A stretch of 14,562 nucleotides of DNA from an uncultured Clostridia bacterium (GCA_934454215.1 CAKSGG010000085.1:1-14562); one strand, 5' to 3'; shown: positions 1-7,923, counted from the stretch's first letter. Numbers and translations are program-made. The notes: generated from the sequence alone by a model not told the origin.

Positions 1-1
1 A

Positions 2-559
2 TCTTTTGAGGGTGCGGACGATTACGGCGCTATGAAAGAAGTTATCTACAGAAGGTTTCGCCATGCCCGTGAGGAAGAAGAACAGATTGCAGCGGGTGAA
101 ATGAATAACGGTGACGCAAAGTTTCTTCCGTTGCCGGATTTAATTCTGCTTGACGGAGGAAAGGGTCATTTGAATGTGATAGGCGAGCTTATGGAGCTTA
201 TGGATAATGACACTCCTGTTTTCGGTATGGTTAAAAATGACAAGCACAGAACAAGAGGGCTTGTCGGAAAAGATGGAGAAATTGAGCTTTCTCCGACGGG
301 TACGGTGTTTAAGCTTATAACGCACATTCAGGACGAGGTGCATGACGCAGCGATAGGGTATCATCGCAAGCTGAGAGGAAAAATTGATTCGGAGCTTGAA
401 AAAATTCCGGGAATCGGTGAAAAAAGACGAAATATACTATTGACTAAATTCGGAAGTATTGATAAAATAAAAGAAGCGGATATTGAAACGCTTGAAAAGG
501 CGGTTGACAAGAAAACCGCAAAGAATATATTTGATTATTTTAGGAGCGGCGATGTTTAA
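2..559 (+). CDS. uvrC: UvrC, excinuclease ABC subunit C (C-terminal part, 5' end outside window)
   Basis: UvrC makes the dual incisions on either side of a DNA lesion in UvrABC nucleotide excision repair. Only the last 185 residues are visible; the reading frame is open from base 2 and ends at TAA 557-559. The visible part covers the RNase H-like endonuclease domain responsible for the 5' incision, with the characteristic DGGKGH signature (about bases 161-178) and the later AIGYHRKLR segment, whose His-Arg is typical of the family. The terminal helix-hairpin-helix DNA-binding region follows (IPGIGEKRRNILLTKFGS and onward). It is the first visible gene of a + strand operon and its stop overlaps the start of pgeF by 8 nt. 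Identification is confident; nothing can be said about the N-terminal GIY-YIG nuclease or the promoter, which lie upstream. Confidence 0.96.
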   Translation, partial: SFEGADDYGAMKEVIYRRFRHAREEEEQIAAGEMNNGDAKFLPLPDLILLDGGKGHLNVIGELMELMDNDTPVFGMVKNDKHRTRGLVGKDGEIELSPTGTVFKLITHIQDEVHDAAIGYHRKLRGKIDSELEKIPGIGEKRRNILLTKFGSIDKIKEADIETLEKAVDKKTAKNIFDYFRSGDV

Positions 560-1346
560 ATTAAATAAAAAAGGCGGATTTGAGTATTACACAATACCAT
601 CGTTTGAAGAAACGGGATTGGTGCGTCATGGGTTTACAACACGCAGCGGCGGTGTAAGCGGCGGCTGCTGTGCGAGCATGAATTTAAGATTTCATTCTGA
701 GGACACACGTGAAAACGTACTTGAAAATTTTCGTATTGCGGCGGAAAATTTCGGAATGGAATATGACAGGCTCGTGCTTTCTCATCAGGTGCATGAGGAT
801 GTTATTCATACGGTAACGGAAAATGATATAGGCAACGGAATTACATGTGAAAATAAATTCACTTCCGCCGACGGCTTGATAACAGATAAAAAAAATATAC
901 CTATGGTTACAATGTTTGCCGACTGCGTGCCGCTGTTCTTCCTTGATAAACGTCTTGCGGTTGCCGCTGTTGTTCATTCGGGCTGGAAAGGAACGGTAAA
1001 AAGAATCGGTCAGAAAGCCGTTCGGAAAATGAAAGATGAGTACGGTTCAAAAGCGAAGGACATTTTGGTGGGAATAGGTCCGTCAATCGGGGAATGTCAT
1101 TTTGAGGTCGGTGATGATGTGGCGGAAATATTTATTAATGAATTTGGTGAAAAATGTGCGGTGAAATACGGTGACAGATTTCATGTAAATATGCAGAAAG
1201 CCATACGTATACAGCTTTGCGAAGAAGGAATAACAAATATTGACGACTGCGGTATATGTACGTACTGCAACAGCGACAAATTGTTTTCTCACCGTAAAAC
1301 AAACGGCAGACGGGGGAACATGGGTGCGTTTATTGAATTGGTGTAG
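552..1346 (+). CDS. pgeF: Peptidoglycan editing factor PgeF / laccase-domain protein (YlmD/YfiH family)
   Basis: A 264-residue protein of the Cu-oxidase_4/DUF152 family. Members were long called polyphenol oxidases; the E. coli member YfiH (PgeF) has been linked to removing wrongly incorporated amino acids from peptidoglycan precursors, and purine nucleoside activity has been reported for relatives. The family zinc site is visible: His78 in LSHQVH, Cys125 in ADCVPLFF and His142 in VVHSGWKGT. Other family segments are RHGFTTRSGGVS near the N-terminus, GIGPSIGECHFEV and the C-terminal CTYC...FSHRKTNGRRGNMGAFI. I chose ATG 552 because AGGAG at 542-546 sits 6 nt upstream and the family N-terminus begins there. 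An in-frame ATG at 483 lies inside uvrC and would add an unrelated basic tail. It overlaps uvrC by 8 nt, which suggests translational coupling. Confidence 0.92.
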   Translation: MFKLNKKGGFEYYTIPSFEETGLVRHGFTTRSGGVSGGCCASMNLRFHSEDTRENVLENFRIAAENFGMEYDRLVLSHQVHEDVIHTVTENDIGNGITCENKFTSADGLITDKKNIPMVTMFADCVPLFFLDKRLAVAAVVHSGWKGTVKRIGQKAVRKMKDEYGSKAKDILVGIGPSIGECHFEVGDDVAEIFINEFGEKCAVKYGDRFHVNMQKAIRIQLCEEGITNIDDCGICTYCNSDKLFSHRKTNGRRGNMGAFIELV

Positions 1347-1363
1347 CAAAACGGAGAGATACT

Positions 1364-2944
1364 ATGTTTAAGAAAAAAATAAATGCGGTGTCGGCGGTAA
1401 TTCTGATAATTGCGCTGACGTCATGCAGCTTTAATATAGACGATATTAAAAACAGATTTGCAGATAAGCAGGACAAGCCGCAGGAAATGGCGGAGCCGAG
1501 CGAGCAGGGCTCGGTTGCAAATACCGTTATAATCGGCATGTATGATTTTGATACATTCAACCCTCTTATGACAAAATCCGAAACGGTAAAGGAGGCAATG
1601 GAATTTGTATATGAGCCGTTGTTTGAATTGAATGAACAGGTTCAGCCTGAACCTGTTCTGGCAAAGGATTACGGTATGAGCGCTGACGGAAAAACCATTG
1701 TGATAAATCTTCGCGATGATGTTAAATGGCATGACGGAGACGGATTTTCGGCGTATGATGTTGAGTATACAATAGGTCAGATACGCAGCGGAAAAACGTC
1801 GTATACGGAGCTTTTAAAAGACGTTACGGCGTGCAGTGCGGAAAACGGAAACACCATTGCGGTGACATTTAATCACCCTGTGCCGTGTGCAGCGGCGCTG
1901 TTCACGTTTCCGATTATAAAATATGACACATATATGGAAGAAAAAATGCGGCCTGTGGGAACGGGGGCATATTCTTTTTCAGGGAAAATCAGTACCGACC
2001 GATATATGCTGAACAGATTTGATTATTATTACGGAGGCAAACCGCCTATTGACGGAATATATATTGATGAAGCGCCCGATAAGGAGCATTATATGTATAT
2101 GTGCGGAACGGGTGCATTTGACTTATCAACAAGCAAAACCGTTGATTTAAGAACATATACGCCAAAAGGCAGCGTAAGCCTGAACGATTACACAAGCAAT
2201 AAGCTTATATATCTCGGAATTAATAATGCAAAAACAGAATTGAGCGGTATGAATACGAGGCTTGCAATGTCTCAGCTTGTTGATAAGGAATATATAACAA
2301 GCTCAATATTGTACTCACGTGCGGAAATGACAGATGTTCCGATAAATCCGTCTTTTTGGCTTTATGACGGAACGAAGGCGGAGGCTGATGAACTTTCGGC
2401 GGAGGGACATTTGAGAATTGACGCATGGACGGATAAGGATACAGGCGGCTATGCAAGGACTATCGGCGGCAGTACGCAGACACTGGCGCTTGAACTGCTT
2501 GTTGATAAGGACAGCGAAGAAAAAATGCAGATAGCAAATAACATAGCCGATAAGTTTAACAGATACGGAATAAAAACAACAGTTTCGGCATTGGAGTACA
2601 ATCAGTATATTCAAAGGGTTGAAACAAAAAACTATGATATTATGATTGGAGAATATGAGATTCCTGCAACACAGGATATTTCGGGATTAATGGGTGCGGG
2701 AAATATTTTTAATTATAATAACGATGAAATGAATACACTTATAAATCAAATAGGAATGACATCGGATACTGAATCGCTGAAAGGGCTGTTTGCACAGCTT
2801 GGCGAAAAGTTTACGTCGGATATACCGTTTATTCCGATTGCATATACGAAAGAGTGTATGATGAGCAGTCCTAAAATAGAGAATATAAAAAGCCCGGGAG
2901 AGGGCAGATTTTACAGAAATTCATATGAATGGAGATTAAAATGA
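1364..2944 (+). CDS. Family 5 extracellular solute-binding lipoprotein (oligopeptide/dipeptide ABC type)
   Basis: A 526-residue secreted lipoprotein. The N-terminus has a basic stretch (KKK), a hydrophobic core and a lipobox LTSC, so cleavage and lipidation would fall at Cys21, anchoring it outside the membrane. The mature part matches the SBP_bac_5 fold typified by OppA/DppA: the early FNPLMTKSETVKEAMEFVYEPLFELNE region, then the hallmark LRDDVKWHDGDGFSAYDVEYTI segment, and the C-terminal region of short peptide-binding proteins. These proteins capture peptides, nickel chelates or other solutes for an ABC importer. No permease or ATPase gene is beside it, so the partner transporter must be elsewhere or the protein has another role. 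GGAG at 1353-1356 sits 7 nt before the ATG. It begins 17 nt after pgeF and its TGA overlaps the next start as ATGA. The substrate is unknown. Confidence 0.88.
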   Translation: MFKKKINAVSAVILIIALTSCSFNIDDIKNRFADKQDKPQEMAEPSEQGSVANTVIIGMYDFDTFNPLMTKSETVKEAMEFVYEPLFELNEQVQPEPVLAKDYGMSADGKTIVINLRDDVKWHDGDGFSAYDVEYTIGQIRSGKTSYTELLKDVTACSAENGNTIAVTFNHPVPCAAALFTFPIIKYDTYMEEKMRPVGTGAYSFSGKISTDRYMLNRFDYYYGGKPPIDGIYIDEAPDKEHYMYMCGTGAFDLSTSKTVDLRTYTPKGSVSLNDYTSNKLIYLGINNAKTELSGMNTRLAMSQLVDKEYITSSILYSRAEMTDVPINPSFWLYDGTKAEADELSAEGHLRIDAWTDKDTGGYARTIGGSTQTLALELLVDKDSEEKMQIANNIADKFNRYGIKTTVSALEYNQYIQRVETKNYDIMIGEYEIPATQDISGLMGAGNIFNYNNDEMNTLINQIGMTSDTESLKGLFAQLGEKFTSDIPFIPIAYTKECMMSSPKIENIKSPGEGRFYRNSYEWRLK

Positions 2945-4179
2945 CTGTAATAGTAATAGGCGCAGGCGCTGCCGGCTTGATTGCGGCAGGAACGGCTGCA
3001 AAACATACTGAACAGGTTATATTAATAGAGAAAAACGATATAATCGGAAAAAAGCTTCTTATAACGGGCAAGGGACGCTGTAACATAACGAATGCGGCTG
3101 ACATTGAGGATATGATACAAATGTACCCTGTGAACGGAAAGTTTCTTTACAGCGCATTGTACAGCTTTACAAATGACGATATTGTGTCACTGATAGAAAG
3201 TTTCGGAATAAAGACAAAGGTGGAACGCGGAGGACGAGTGTTCCCAGTATCGGACAAGTCGAAAGACGTTGTGTACGCACTGAAAAAATATGCCTTGAAG
3301 AGTAATGTTAAATTAATTCATTCGGCGGTAAGGGAGATTCTTGCCGAAAATGGAGAAATATGCGGAGTAAAAACGGATAACGGCATTATAAATGGTGATA
3401 GGGTTATAGTATGTACGGGCGGTGCATCGTATCATAACACAGGTTCTACGGGCGATGGATATAAATTCGCAAAGCAGACGGGACATTGCGTAACCGAGCT
3501 TAAGCCGTCGCTTGTTCCGATTGTTACGGAAGAAAAATGGGTGACTGAATGTATGGGGCTGTCACTCAAAAATGTTGCGGTAAGCGCATACGATGAAAAA
3601 GGCAAACGGGTGTATGAGGACTTTGGAGAAATGCTTTTTACGCATTTTGGCATATCGGGACCTATTGTGCTGTCGATGTCGGCACATTTGAAAAATACTA
3701 AAAAATATAAAATAAAAATAGATTTAAAACCGGCTCTGACGTATGAACAGCTTGATGCAAGACTTTTAAGAGATTTTGAAAAATTTTCAAAAAAACATTT
3801 AATAAACAGCCTTGATGAGCTTCTGCCAAAGGCGCTGATACCGATAGTGATAAAATTATCGGGAATAGAGGCGCATAAGCAGGTCTGCGGTATAACCAAG
3901 GAGGAGCGCAGACAATTGGGGGAATGTCTGAAAGGACTGACGCTTACGTTCAAGTCATTCAGACCCATAGATGAGGCAATAGTGACGTCGGGAGGGGTCA
4001 GCGTTAAGGAGCTGAACCCGTCCACGATGGAATCAAAAAAGGTTAAAGGCTTGTATTTTGCCGGAGAAGTAATAGACGTTGACGGATATACGGGCGGATA
4101 TAATTTGCAGGCGGCGTTTTCGACAGGGTATCTTGCAGGCAGGTCGGCTGCGGAAAGAGAGGAGAATGTGAATGTGTAA
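2941..4179 (+). CDS. BaiN/HI0933-family FAD-dependent oxidoreductase (flavoprotein)
   Basis: A 412-residue flavoprotein of the HI0933/YhiN family, often annotated as aminoacetone oxidase family FAD-binding enzyme; one clostridial member, BaiN, was reported to act in bile-acid 7-dehydroxylation. The physiological reaction of most members is unknown. Visible motifs are the Rossmann FAD loop GAGAAG (residues 7-12), the family signature GKKLLITGKGRCNITN (36-51), the GGASYHNTGSTGDGY segment in the middle, and the C-terminal GLYFAGEVIDVDGYTGGYN stretch that closes over FAD. I chose ATG 2941, which shares ATGA with the stop of the preceding gene and has GGAG 2931-2934 six bases upstream; an in-frame ATG at 2929 lies before that Shine-Dalgarno sequence and is less likely. 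Its stop overlaps the next gene by 8 nt. Bile-acid metabolism should not be inferred from the name alone. Confidence 0.9.
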   Translation: MTVIVIGAGAAGLIAAGTAAKHTEQVILIEKNDIIGKKLLITGKGRCNITNAADIEDMIQMYPVNGKFLYSALYSFTNDDIVSLIESFGIKTKVERGGRVFPVSDKSKDVVYALKKYALKSNVKLIHSAVREILAENGEICGVKTDNGIINGDRVIVCTGGASYHNTGSTGDGYKFAKQTGHCVTELKPSLVPIVTEEKWVTECMGLSLKNVAVSAYDEKGKRVYEDFGEMLFTHFGISGPIVLSMSAHLKNTKKYKIKIDLKPALTYEQLDARLLRDFEKFSKKHLINSLDELLPKALIPIVIKLSGIEAHKQVCGITKEERRQLGECLKGLTLTFKSFRPIDEAIVTSGGVSVKELNPSTMESKKVKGLYFAGEVIDVDGYTGGYNLQAAFSTGYLAGRSAAEREENVNV

Positions 4180-4588
4180 TTCGGCAGGAAGTAAGGACGT
4201 GTGCAAGGCTGCGATAAAAATGGCGCTGTCGGAGGACAGAGCCGAGGAGGGCTTGCTGAAAGAAAAGTATGCGCATGATGATATAAAGACTGTTGCGATT
4301 GATTTCGGAAGTGATTTTAACAGTGCAGTGAAAAAAATTCTTGAACGTGCCGTTGTTGCGGCAAAGCGTGAGGGGCTTATTGATGACAGCCATGCGGAAG
4401 AAGGTGCGGTGGCAGGAGCCGCACATGAGGCGCTGCAGCAGATGATTGATAAGTGTGTAGGCTTGAATCTCGGCGGAAAAATAGGAATAGCAAGAAACAA
4501 ATCGCATATAAGCGTATGTATCTTTTTTGCTATAGGCTTATTGAATTTGAACGATATTGCCATAGGCTTGGGACACCGAGCAATTTAG
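4172..4588 (+). CDS. HutP-family protein (putative RNA-binding antiterminator-like)
   Basis: A 138-residue protein resembling the small HutP-like proteins annotated in many Clostridia. Bacillus HutP is a hexameric RNA-binding antiterminator that needs L-histidine and Mg2+ to switch on the hut histidine-degradation operon. The C-terminal half carries the conserved block GLNLGGKIGIARNKSHISVCIFFAIGLLNLNDIAIGLGHRAI. This resembles the HutP core segment for ligand and metal binding, ending in a G-[IL]-[GN]-H type motif. The N-terminal part (KAAIKMALSEDRAEEGLLKEKY) is helical and unlike Bacillus HutP. No histidine-degradation gene is nearby; it lies between the flavoprotein (8-nt overlap) and cmk (15-nt gap). 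GGAG at 4161-4164 precedes the ATG by 7 nt. Family membership is fairly sure from recall of the C-terminal motif; RNA binding, the ligand and the target are inference. Confidence 0.75.
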   Translation: MCNSAGSKDVCKAAIKMALSEDRAEEGLLKEKYAHDDIKTVAIDFGSDFNSAVKKILERAVVAAKREGLIDDSHAEEGAVAGAAHEALQQMIDKCVGLNLGGKIGIARNKSHISVCIFFAIGLLNLNDIAIGLGHRAI

Positions 4589-4603
4589 AAACGGAGGATT
4601 GAA

Positions 4604-5284
4604 ATGAGTGAAAAAAAGTATATTTCCGTTGCGATAGACGGACCTGCGGGAGCGGGTAAAAGCACAGTTTCAAAGGCGGCGGCAAAAGAACTGGAGTTTC
4701 TGTACATAGATACGGGAGCAATGTACAGGGCGGCGGCGCTGTTTGCTTTAAATAACGGTATCGACATTGTAAACAATGCGGAAGAGCTTGTAAAGCTTCT
4801 CGGCAATATGGATATAGCAATAGACTATGACAAACGCGGACAGCGTGTATTTCTGAACGGGACTGATGTATCGGACGAAATTCGGACAAATGAGATTTCA
4901 AAGGGTGCGTCAAACGTGGCGAAAATTCCGAAAGTCAGAGAACGGCTGGTAAAGCTTCAGCAGGATATGGCTAAAAGAGGAAACGTTATAATGGACGGCA
5001 GAGATATATGCTCTACGGTTTTGCCGAATGCAAGCGTGAAAATATTTCTTACCGCATCGGTGGATTCAAGAGCCAAAAGACGGTATAAAGAGCTTATGGA
5101 AAAGGGAATGGATACAACTTTTGAAACGGTAAAGCTGGATATAGCGGCAAGGGATAAAAATGACAGTGAAAGAGAGGTTTCGCCGCTGAAACGGGCGGAA
5201 GACGCTGTGCTTGTCGATACAAGTGATATGAGCTTTGACGAAGTTGTTGAAAAAATCAAAGACATGATAAAATCTGTTATGTGA
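4604..5284 (+). CDS. cmk: Cytidylate kinase
   Basis: CMP/dCMP kinase transfers phosphate from ATP to CMP or dCMP in pyrimidine nucleotide salvage and in recycling CMP from phospholipid synthesis and RNA turnover. The 226 residues match the usual bacterial length. Visible motifs are the P-loop GPAGAGKST (residues 13-21), the CMP-binding DTGAMYRA segment (36-43), MDGRDI (130-135) in the nucleotide-binding core, the basic RAKRRYKEL helix, and the lid-region RDKNDSERE followed by SPLKRAEDAVLVDTS, all standard for Cmk. GGAGG at 4593-4597 is 6 nt before the ATG. A 14-nt gap separates it from the acyltransferase gene; cmk beside plsC and an S1-encoding gene is a common arrangement in Firmicutes. One small departure is DGRDICS where DGRDIGT is usual. 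Confidence 0.97.
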   Translation: MSEKKYISVAIDGPAGAGKSTVSKAAAKELEFLYIDTGAMYRAAALFALNNGIDIVNNAEELVKLLGNMDIAIDYDKRGQRVFLNGTDVSDEIRTNEISKGASNVAKIPKVRERLVKLQQDMAKRGNVIMDGRDICSTVLPNASVKIFLTASVDSRAKRRYKELMEKGMDTTFETVKLDIAARDKNDSEREVSPLKRAEDAVLVDTSDMSFDEVVEKIKDMIKSVM

Positions 5285-5298
5285 AAAGGAGATAGTAA

Positions 5299-5886
5299 AT
5301 GCTGTACGATATAGCTAAAGCGGCAATGAACGGAGTTATGCATCTGTTTTTCCGCATTGAGGTAAACGGAAGGGAAAATGTGCCGTCCGAGGGTGCGTTT
5401 ATATTGGCGGTGAATCATAAAAGCAATTTTGACCCGATTGCGGCTGCCGCTGCCTGCCCGAGACAATTGACATTTATGGCGAAAGAGGAGCTTTTCAGAT
5501 TTAAGCCTGTCGGAGCGTTTTTAAAAAGCTTGGGAGCGTTTCCGATAAGCAGAGGCAGGGGCGATGTGGGTGCTGTGAAAGCGGCATTTTCGATTTTGAA
5601 ACGGGGCGATGCTATGCTTATATTTCCGCAGGGACACCGAATGAAAAACGGAGAGAGGGGAAAGGCTCATAACGGAGCTGTTATGATTGCGCAGCGTATG
5701 GAAACGCCTGTTGTCCCGCTTTGTATTTCGGGAAAATACAGATTTATGAGTAAAATTACCGTTACATTCGGAAAGCCGATAGAATTTACGGAGTATTACG
5801 GTCAAAAGCTTGATTCGCAGAAATTGCAGGAATTATCGGACGGATTGCTTGACAATATTTTGAGTTATGAGGTAAAAGGCAAATGA
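5299..5886 (+). CDS. plsC: 1-acyl-sn-glycerol-3-phosphate acyltransferase-like protein (PlsC family)
   Basis: A 195-residue lysophospholipid acyltransferase family protein. PlsC enzymes acylate lysophosphatidic acid to phosphatidic acid at the inner face of the cytoplasmic membrane. Motif I is intact as NHKSNFD (catalytic His40 and Asp45), motif II is GAFPISRGR (79-87), and motif IV is VVPLCI (138-143). Motif III reads FPQGHR (109-114) in place of the usual FPEGTR, so the substrate-binding Glu and Thr are replaced by Gln and His. The N-terminal amphipathic stretch MLYDIAKAAMNGVMHLFFRI could mediate membrane contact. AAGGAG at 5286-5291 lies 7 nt before the ATG, and its TGA overlaps the next start as ATGA. 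The family call is firm; the exact acyl acceptor is less certain because of the motif III change. Confidence 0.88.
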   Translation: MLYDIAKAAMNGVMHLFFRIEVNGRENVPSEGAFILAVNHKSNFDPIAAAAACPRQLTFMAKEELFRFKPVGAFLKSLGAFPISRGRGDVGAVKAAFSILKRGDAMLIFPQGHRMKNGERGKAHNGAVMIAQRMETPVVPLCISGKYRFMSKITVTFGKPIEFTEYYGQKLDSQKLQELSDGLLDNILSYEVKGK

Positions 5887-7907
5887 TAAGGGTAGCGAAA
5901 ACGGCGGGCTTTTGTTACGGTGTAAAGCGTGCGGTTGACAACGTGTATGCCGCAGTTGAAAAAGGCATACATACAGCAACTATAGGTCCTGTGATACACA
6001 ACCCGCAGGTGATTGCGGATTTGACCTCAAAAGGCGTAAAAGTGTGTAATGCAGTATCGGATATACCTGACGGCTATACTGCCGTTATACGGGCACATGG
6101 AGTATCTGAGAGTGTGTATAATGAGTTAAAGGACATGGAATATATTGATTTAACATGTCCGTTTGTGGCAAAAATACACAGAATAGTAAACGAGCATTAT
6201 AAAAAAGGGTATAGGATTGTAATTGTAGGAGACAAAAATCATCCCGAGGTAATAGGCATAAACGGGTGGTGCGGCAATGAAGCGTATATTATAAACAATG
6301 CAGATGAAAAAATTGACGAAAATTTGTCTCAAAGTGATGTGTGTGTTGTTGCACAAACTACAATAAAAAAAGAAAATTTTATGCAAATAGTACAAATTTT
6401 AAAAAACACTTGCAAAAGTACCCTAATATTTGATACAATATGTAGTGCAACGAGAGATAGGCAGGAGGAAGCAGTTGAGCTGGCTAAGGCTTCGGACATG
6501 GTTTTGGTGATTGGGGGACGTGAAAGCTCTAATACAAGAAAGCTGTTTGAAATATCAAAGCAATACTGTAAAGAAACCTATCAAATCGAAACTTATGAGG
6601 AGATTCCTCAAAAAAACATATTTAATAAAATAGGTATTACCGCAGGAGCCTCCACGCCTGTGAGTATTATCGAGGAGGTAGTAAAGGCTATGAGTGAAAA
6701 TTTAAAAAATGAGGAGACATTTGCGGAACTGTTTGAACAGTATGAAAGCAAAGCTCTCAGCAACGGAGACATTATTGACGGTAAAGTCGCAGAGGTTCGC
6801 AACAATGAAGTTATTGTTGATTTGGACGGATTTAAGTATAACGGACAATTAGCGGCTGACCAGTTGACAGATGATCCGTCACTTAAGCCGTCTGATGTTG
6901 TAAAAGAAGGCGATACAATCAAGGTTTACGTTGTCGGCGTAAACGACGGTGAGGGAAAAGTAGTTTTATCAAGGAAAAAGTTGGTAGCTATGGAAAGCTG
7001 GAACAAAATCAAAGCGGCTTATGAATCGGGAGAAACACTTGAAGGTAAAATCATCAAGGCAGTTAAGGGCGGAGTTATAGCTCTTACAGACGGTTCTCAG
7101 GTATTCATACCGGCACGTCAGGCGTCGGAAAGATTCGTTCAGGATCTTCAAAGCTTGGTTGGAAATGTTGTCAATTACAGAATTATTGAAATTGACGAAA
7201 GAAGAAAGCGTGTTATCGGTTCTGTAAGAGTTATTCTTGACGAACAGAGAAAAGCTGTTGAGGATGCTTTTTGGGCTGACGCTGAGGTTGGCAAAAAATA
7301 TACAGGTACTGTAAAATCTCTTACAAACTTTGGTGCGTTTGTTGACATCGGCGGAGTGGACGGTCTTGTTCATATAAGCGAGTTGTCATGGAATAAGATT
7401 AAGCACCCGTCAGAGGTTGTAAAAGAGGGCGATGTACTTGAAGTATATATTAAGGACATCAATGACGAGACAAAGAAGATTTCTTTGGGCTTTAAGAAGG
7501 TTGAAGATAATCCGTGGGTAATCGCACAGAATACAATTCATAAGGATGATGTTGTAAAGTGTAAGATTGTAAGAATGCTGCCGTTTGGTGCATTTGCCGA
7601 GATTATACCTAATGTTGACGGATTGATTCATATTTCACAGATTGCAGACAGAAGAATCGGCAAGCCCGAGGATGTTTTGGAAATCGGACAAGAGGTTGAG
7701 GCTAAGGTTACTGATGTAAATTGGGATGATAAGAAAATCAGCCTGAGCATCAGAGCTCTTATTGAACCTGCCGAAGAAGAAACGGTTGTTGAAGAAGAAG
7801 TTCCGGCTGAACCGGTTGCGGAAGAGGCTCTTGTATATTCAACTGACCCCGAAGTAGAAGTAGAAGCTCCTATTGAAGTAGAGGAAACTGAGGAGTCGGC
7901 TGAATAA
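5883..7907 (+). CDS. ispH-rpsA: Bifunctional 4-hydroxy-3-methylbut-2-enyl diphosphate reductase (IspH) / ribosomal protein S1
   Basis: A 674-residue fusion. Residues 1 to about 270 are IspH, the iron-sulfur enzyme that makes IPP and DMAPP in the last step of the non-mevalonate pathway. The three cluster cysteines are Cys11 (AGFCYGVKRAV), Cys92 (TCPFVAK) and Cys187 (DTICSATRDRQ). His39, His72, Glu122 (HPEVIG) and the SSN triad at 215-217 match substrate-binding positions. Residues from about 295 carry four S1 RNA-binding domains (roughly 295-364, 385-452, 470-537, 555-624); the last two have the classic NFGAFVDIGGVDGLVHISELS and FGAFAEIIPNVDGLIHISQI cores. An acidic Glu-rich tail (628-674) ends the protein. 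This fusion is known from Clostridia. The ATG lies in ATGA with plsC, and AAAAGG is just upstream. Codon choice looks more biased in the S1 half than in the IspH half. Confidence 0.95.
   Translation: MIRVAKTAGFCYGVKRAVDNVYAAVEKGIHTATIGPVIHNPQVIADLTSKGVKVCNAVSDIPDGYTAVIRAHGVSESVYNELKDMEYIDLTCPFVAKIHRIVNEHYKKGYRIVIVGDKNHPEVIGINGWCGNEAYIINNADEKIDENLSQSDVCVVAQTTIKKENFMQIVQILKNTCKSTLIFDTICSATRDRQEEAVELAKASDMVLVIGGRESSNTRKLFEISKQYCKETYQIETYEEIPQKNIFNKIGITAGASTPVSIIEEVVKAMSENLKNEETFAELFEQYESKALSNGDIIDGKVAEVRNNEVIVDLDGFKYNGQLAADQLTDDPSLKPSDVVKEGDTIKVYVVGVNDGEGKVVLSRKKLVAMESWNKIKAAYESGETLEGKIIKAVKGGVIALTDGSQVFIPARQASERFVQDLQSLVGNVVNYRIIEIDERRKRVIGSVRVILDEQRKAVEDAFWADAEVGKKYTGTVKSLTNFGAFVDIGGVDGLVHISELSWNKIKHPSEVVKEGDVLEVYIKDINDETKKISLGFKKVEDNPWVIAQNTIHKDDVVKCKIVRMLPFGAFAEIIPNVDGLIHISQIADRRIGKPEDVLEIGQEVEAKVTDVNWDDKKISLSIRALIEPAEEETVVEEEVPAEPVAEEALVYSTDPEVEVEAPIEVEETEESAE
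6673..6692 (+). promoter_or_regulatory. Candidate internal ribosome-binding site and start codon for free ribosomal protein S1
   Basis: Inside the fusion, AGGAGG (6673-6678) is a full Shine-Dalgarno match 11 nt upstream of an in-frame ATG at 6690-6692 (codon 270); a second weak AAAGG (6683-6687) is nearer. The ATG lies at the junction between the IspH domain and the first S1 domain, and the residues after it (MSENLKNEETFAELFEQYES) resemble the N-terminus of free-standing S1 proteins. Initiation here would give a 405-residue S1 without IspH. The sequence elements are seen; internal initiation is inferred. GAGGAGG also simply encodes part of an Ile-Glu-Glu-Val helix, so chance is possible. Confidence 0.45.
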
Positions 7908-7923
7908 TATATAAAAGAAACGC

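Noticed and set aside
483..551. Upstream in-frame ATG for pgeF giving a 287-residue protein
   Set aside because: It lies inside uvrC, lacks a Shine-Dalgarno site and adds a basic tail unlike the family; ATG 552 has AGGAG 6 nt upstream.
2929..2940. Upstream ATG for the flavoprotein
   Set aside because: The Shine-Dalgarno GGAG (2931-2934) falls after this ATG and fits the ATG at 2941, which also forms the ATGA overlap.
3432..4025. 197-codon antisense open frame inside the flavoprotein gene
   Set aside because: It mirrors a well-supported coding gene, has no recognisable domain and a Ser-rich composition typical of antisense frames.
4033..4563. 176- and 154-codon antisense open frames over the hutP-like gene
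   Set aside because: Low-complexity antisense shadows without Shine-Dalgarno sites or family motifs; the + strand frame has both.
4957..5466. 169-codon antisense open frame across the cmk/plsC junction
   Set aside because: Covers two confidently identified genes and shows no domain; Ser/Leu-rich shadow.
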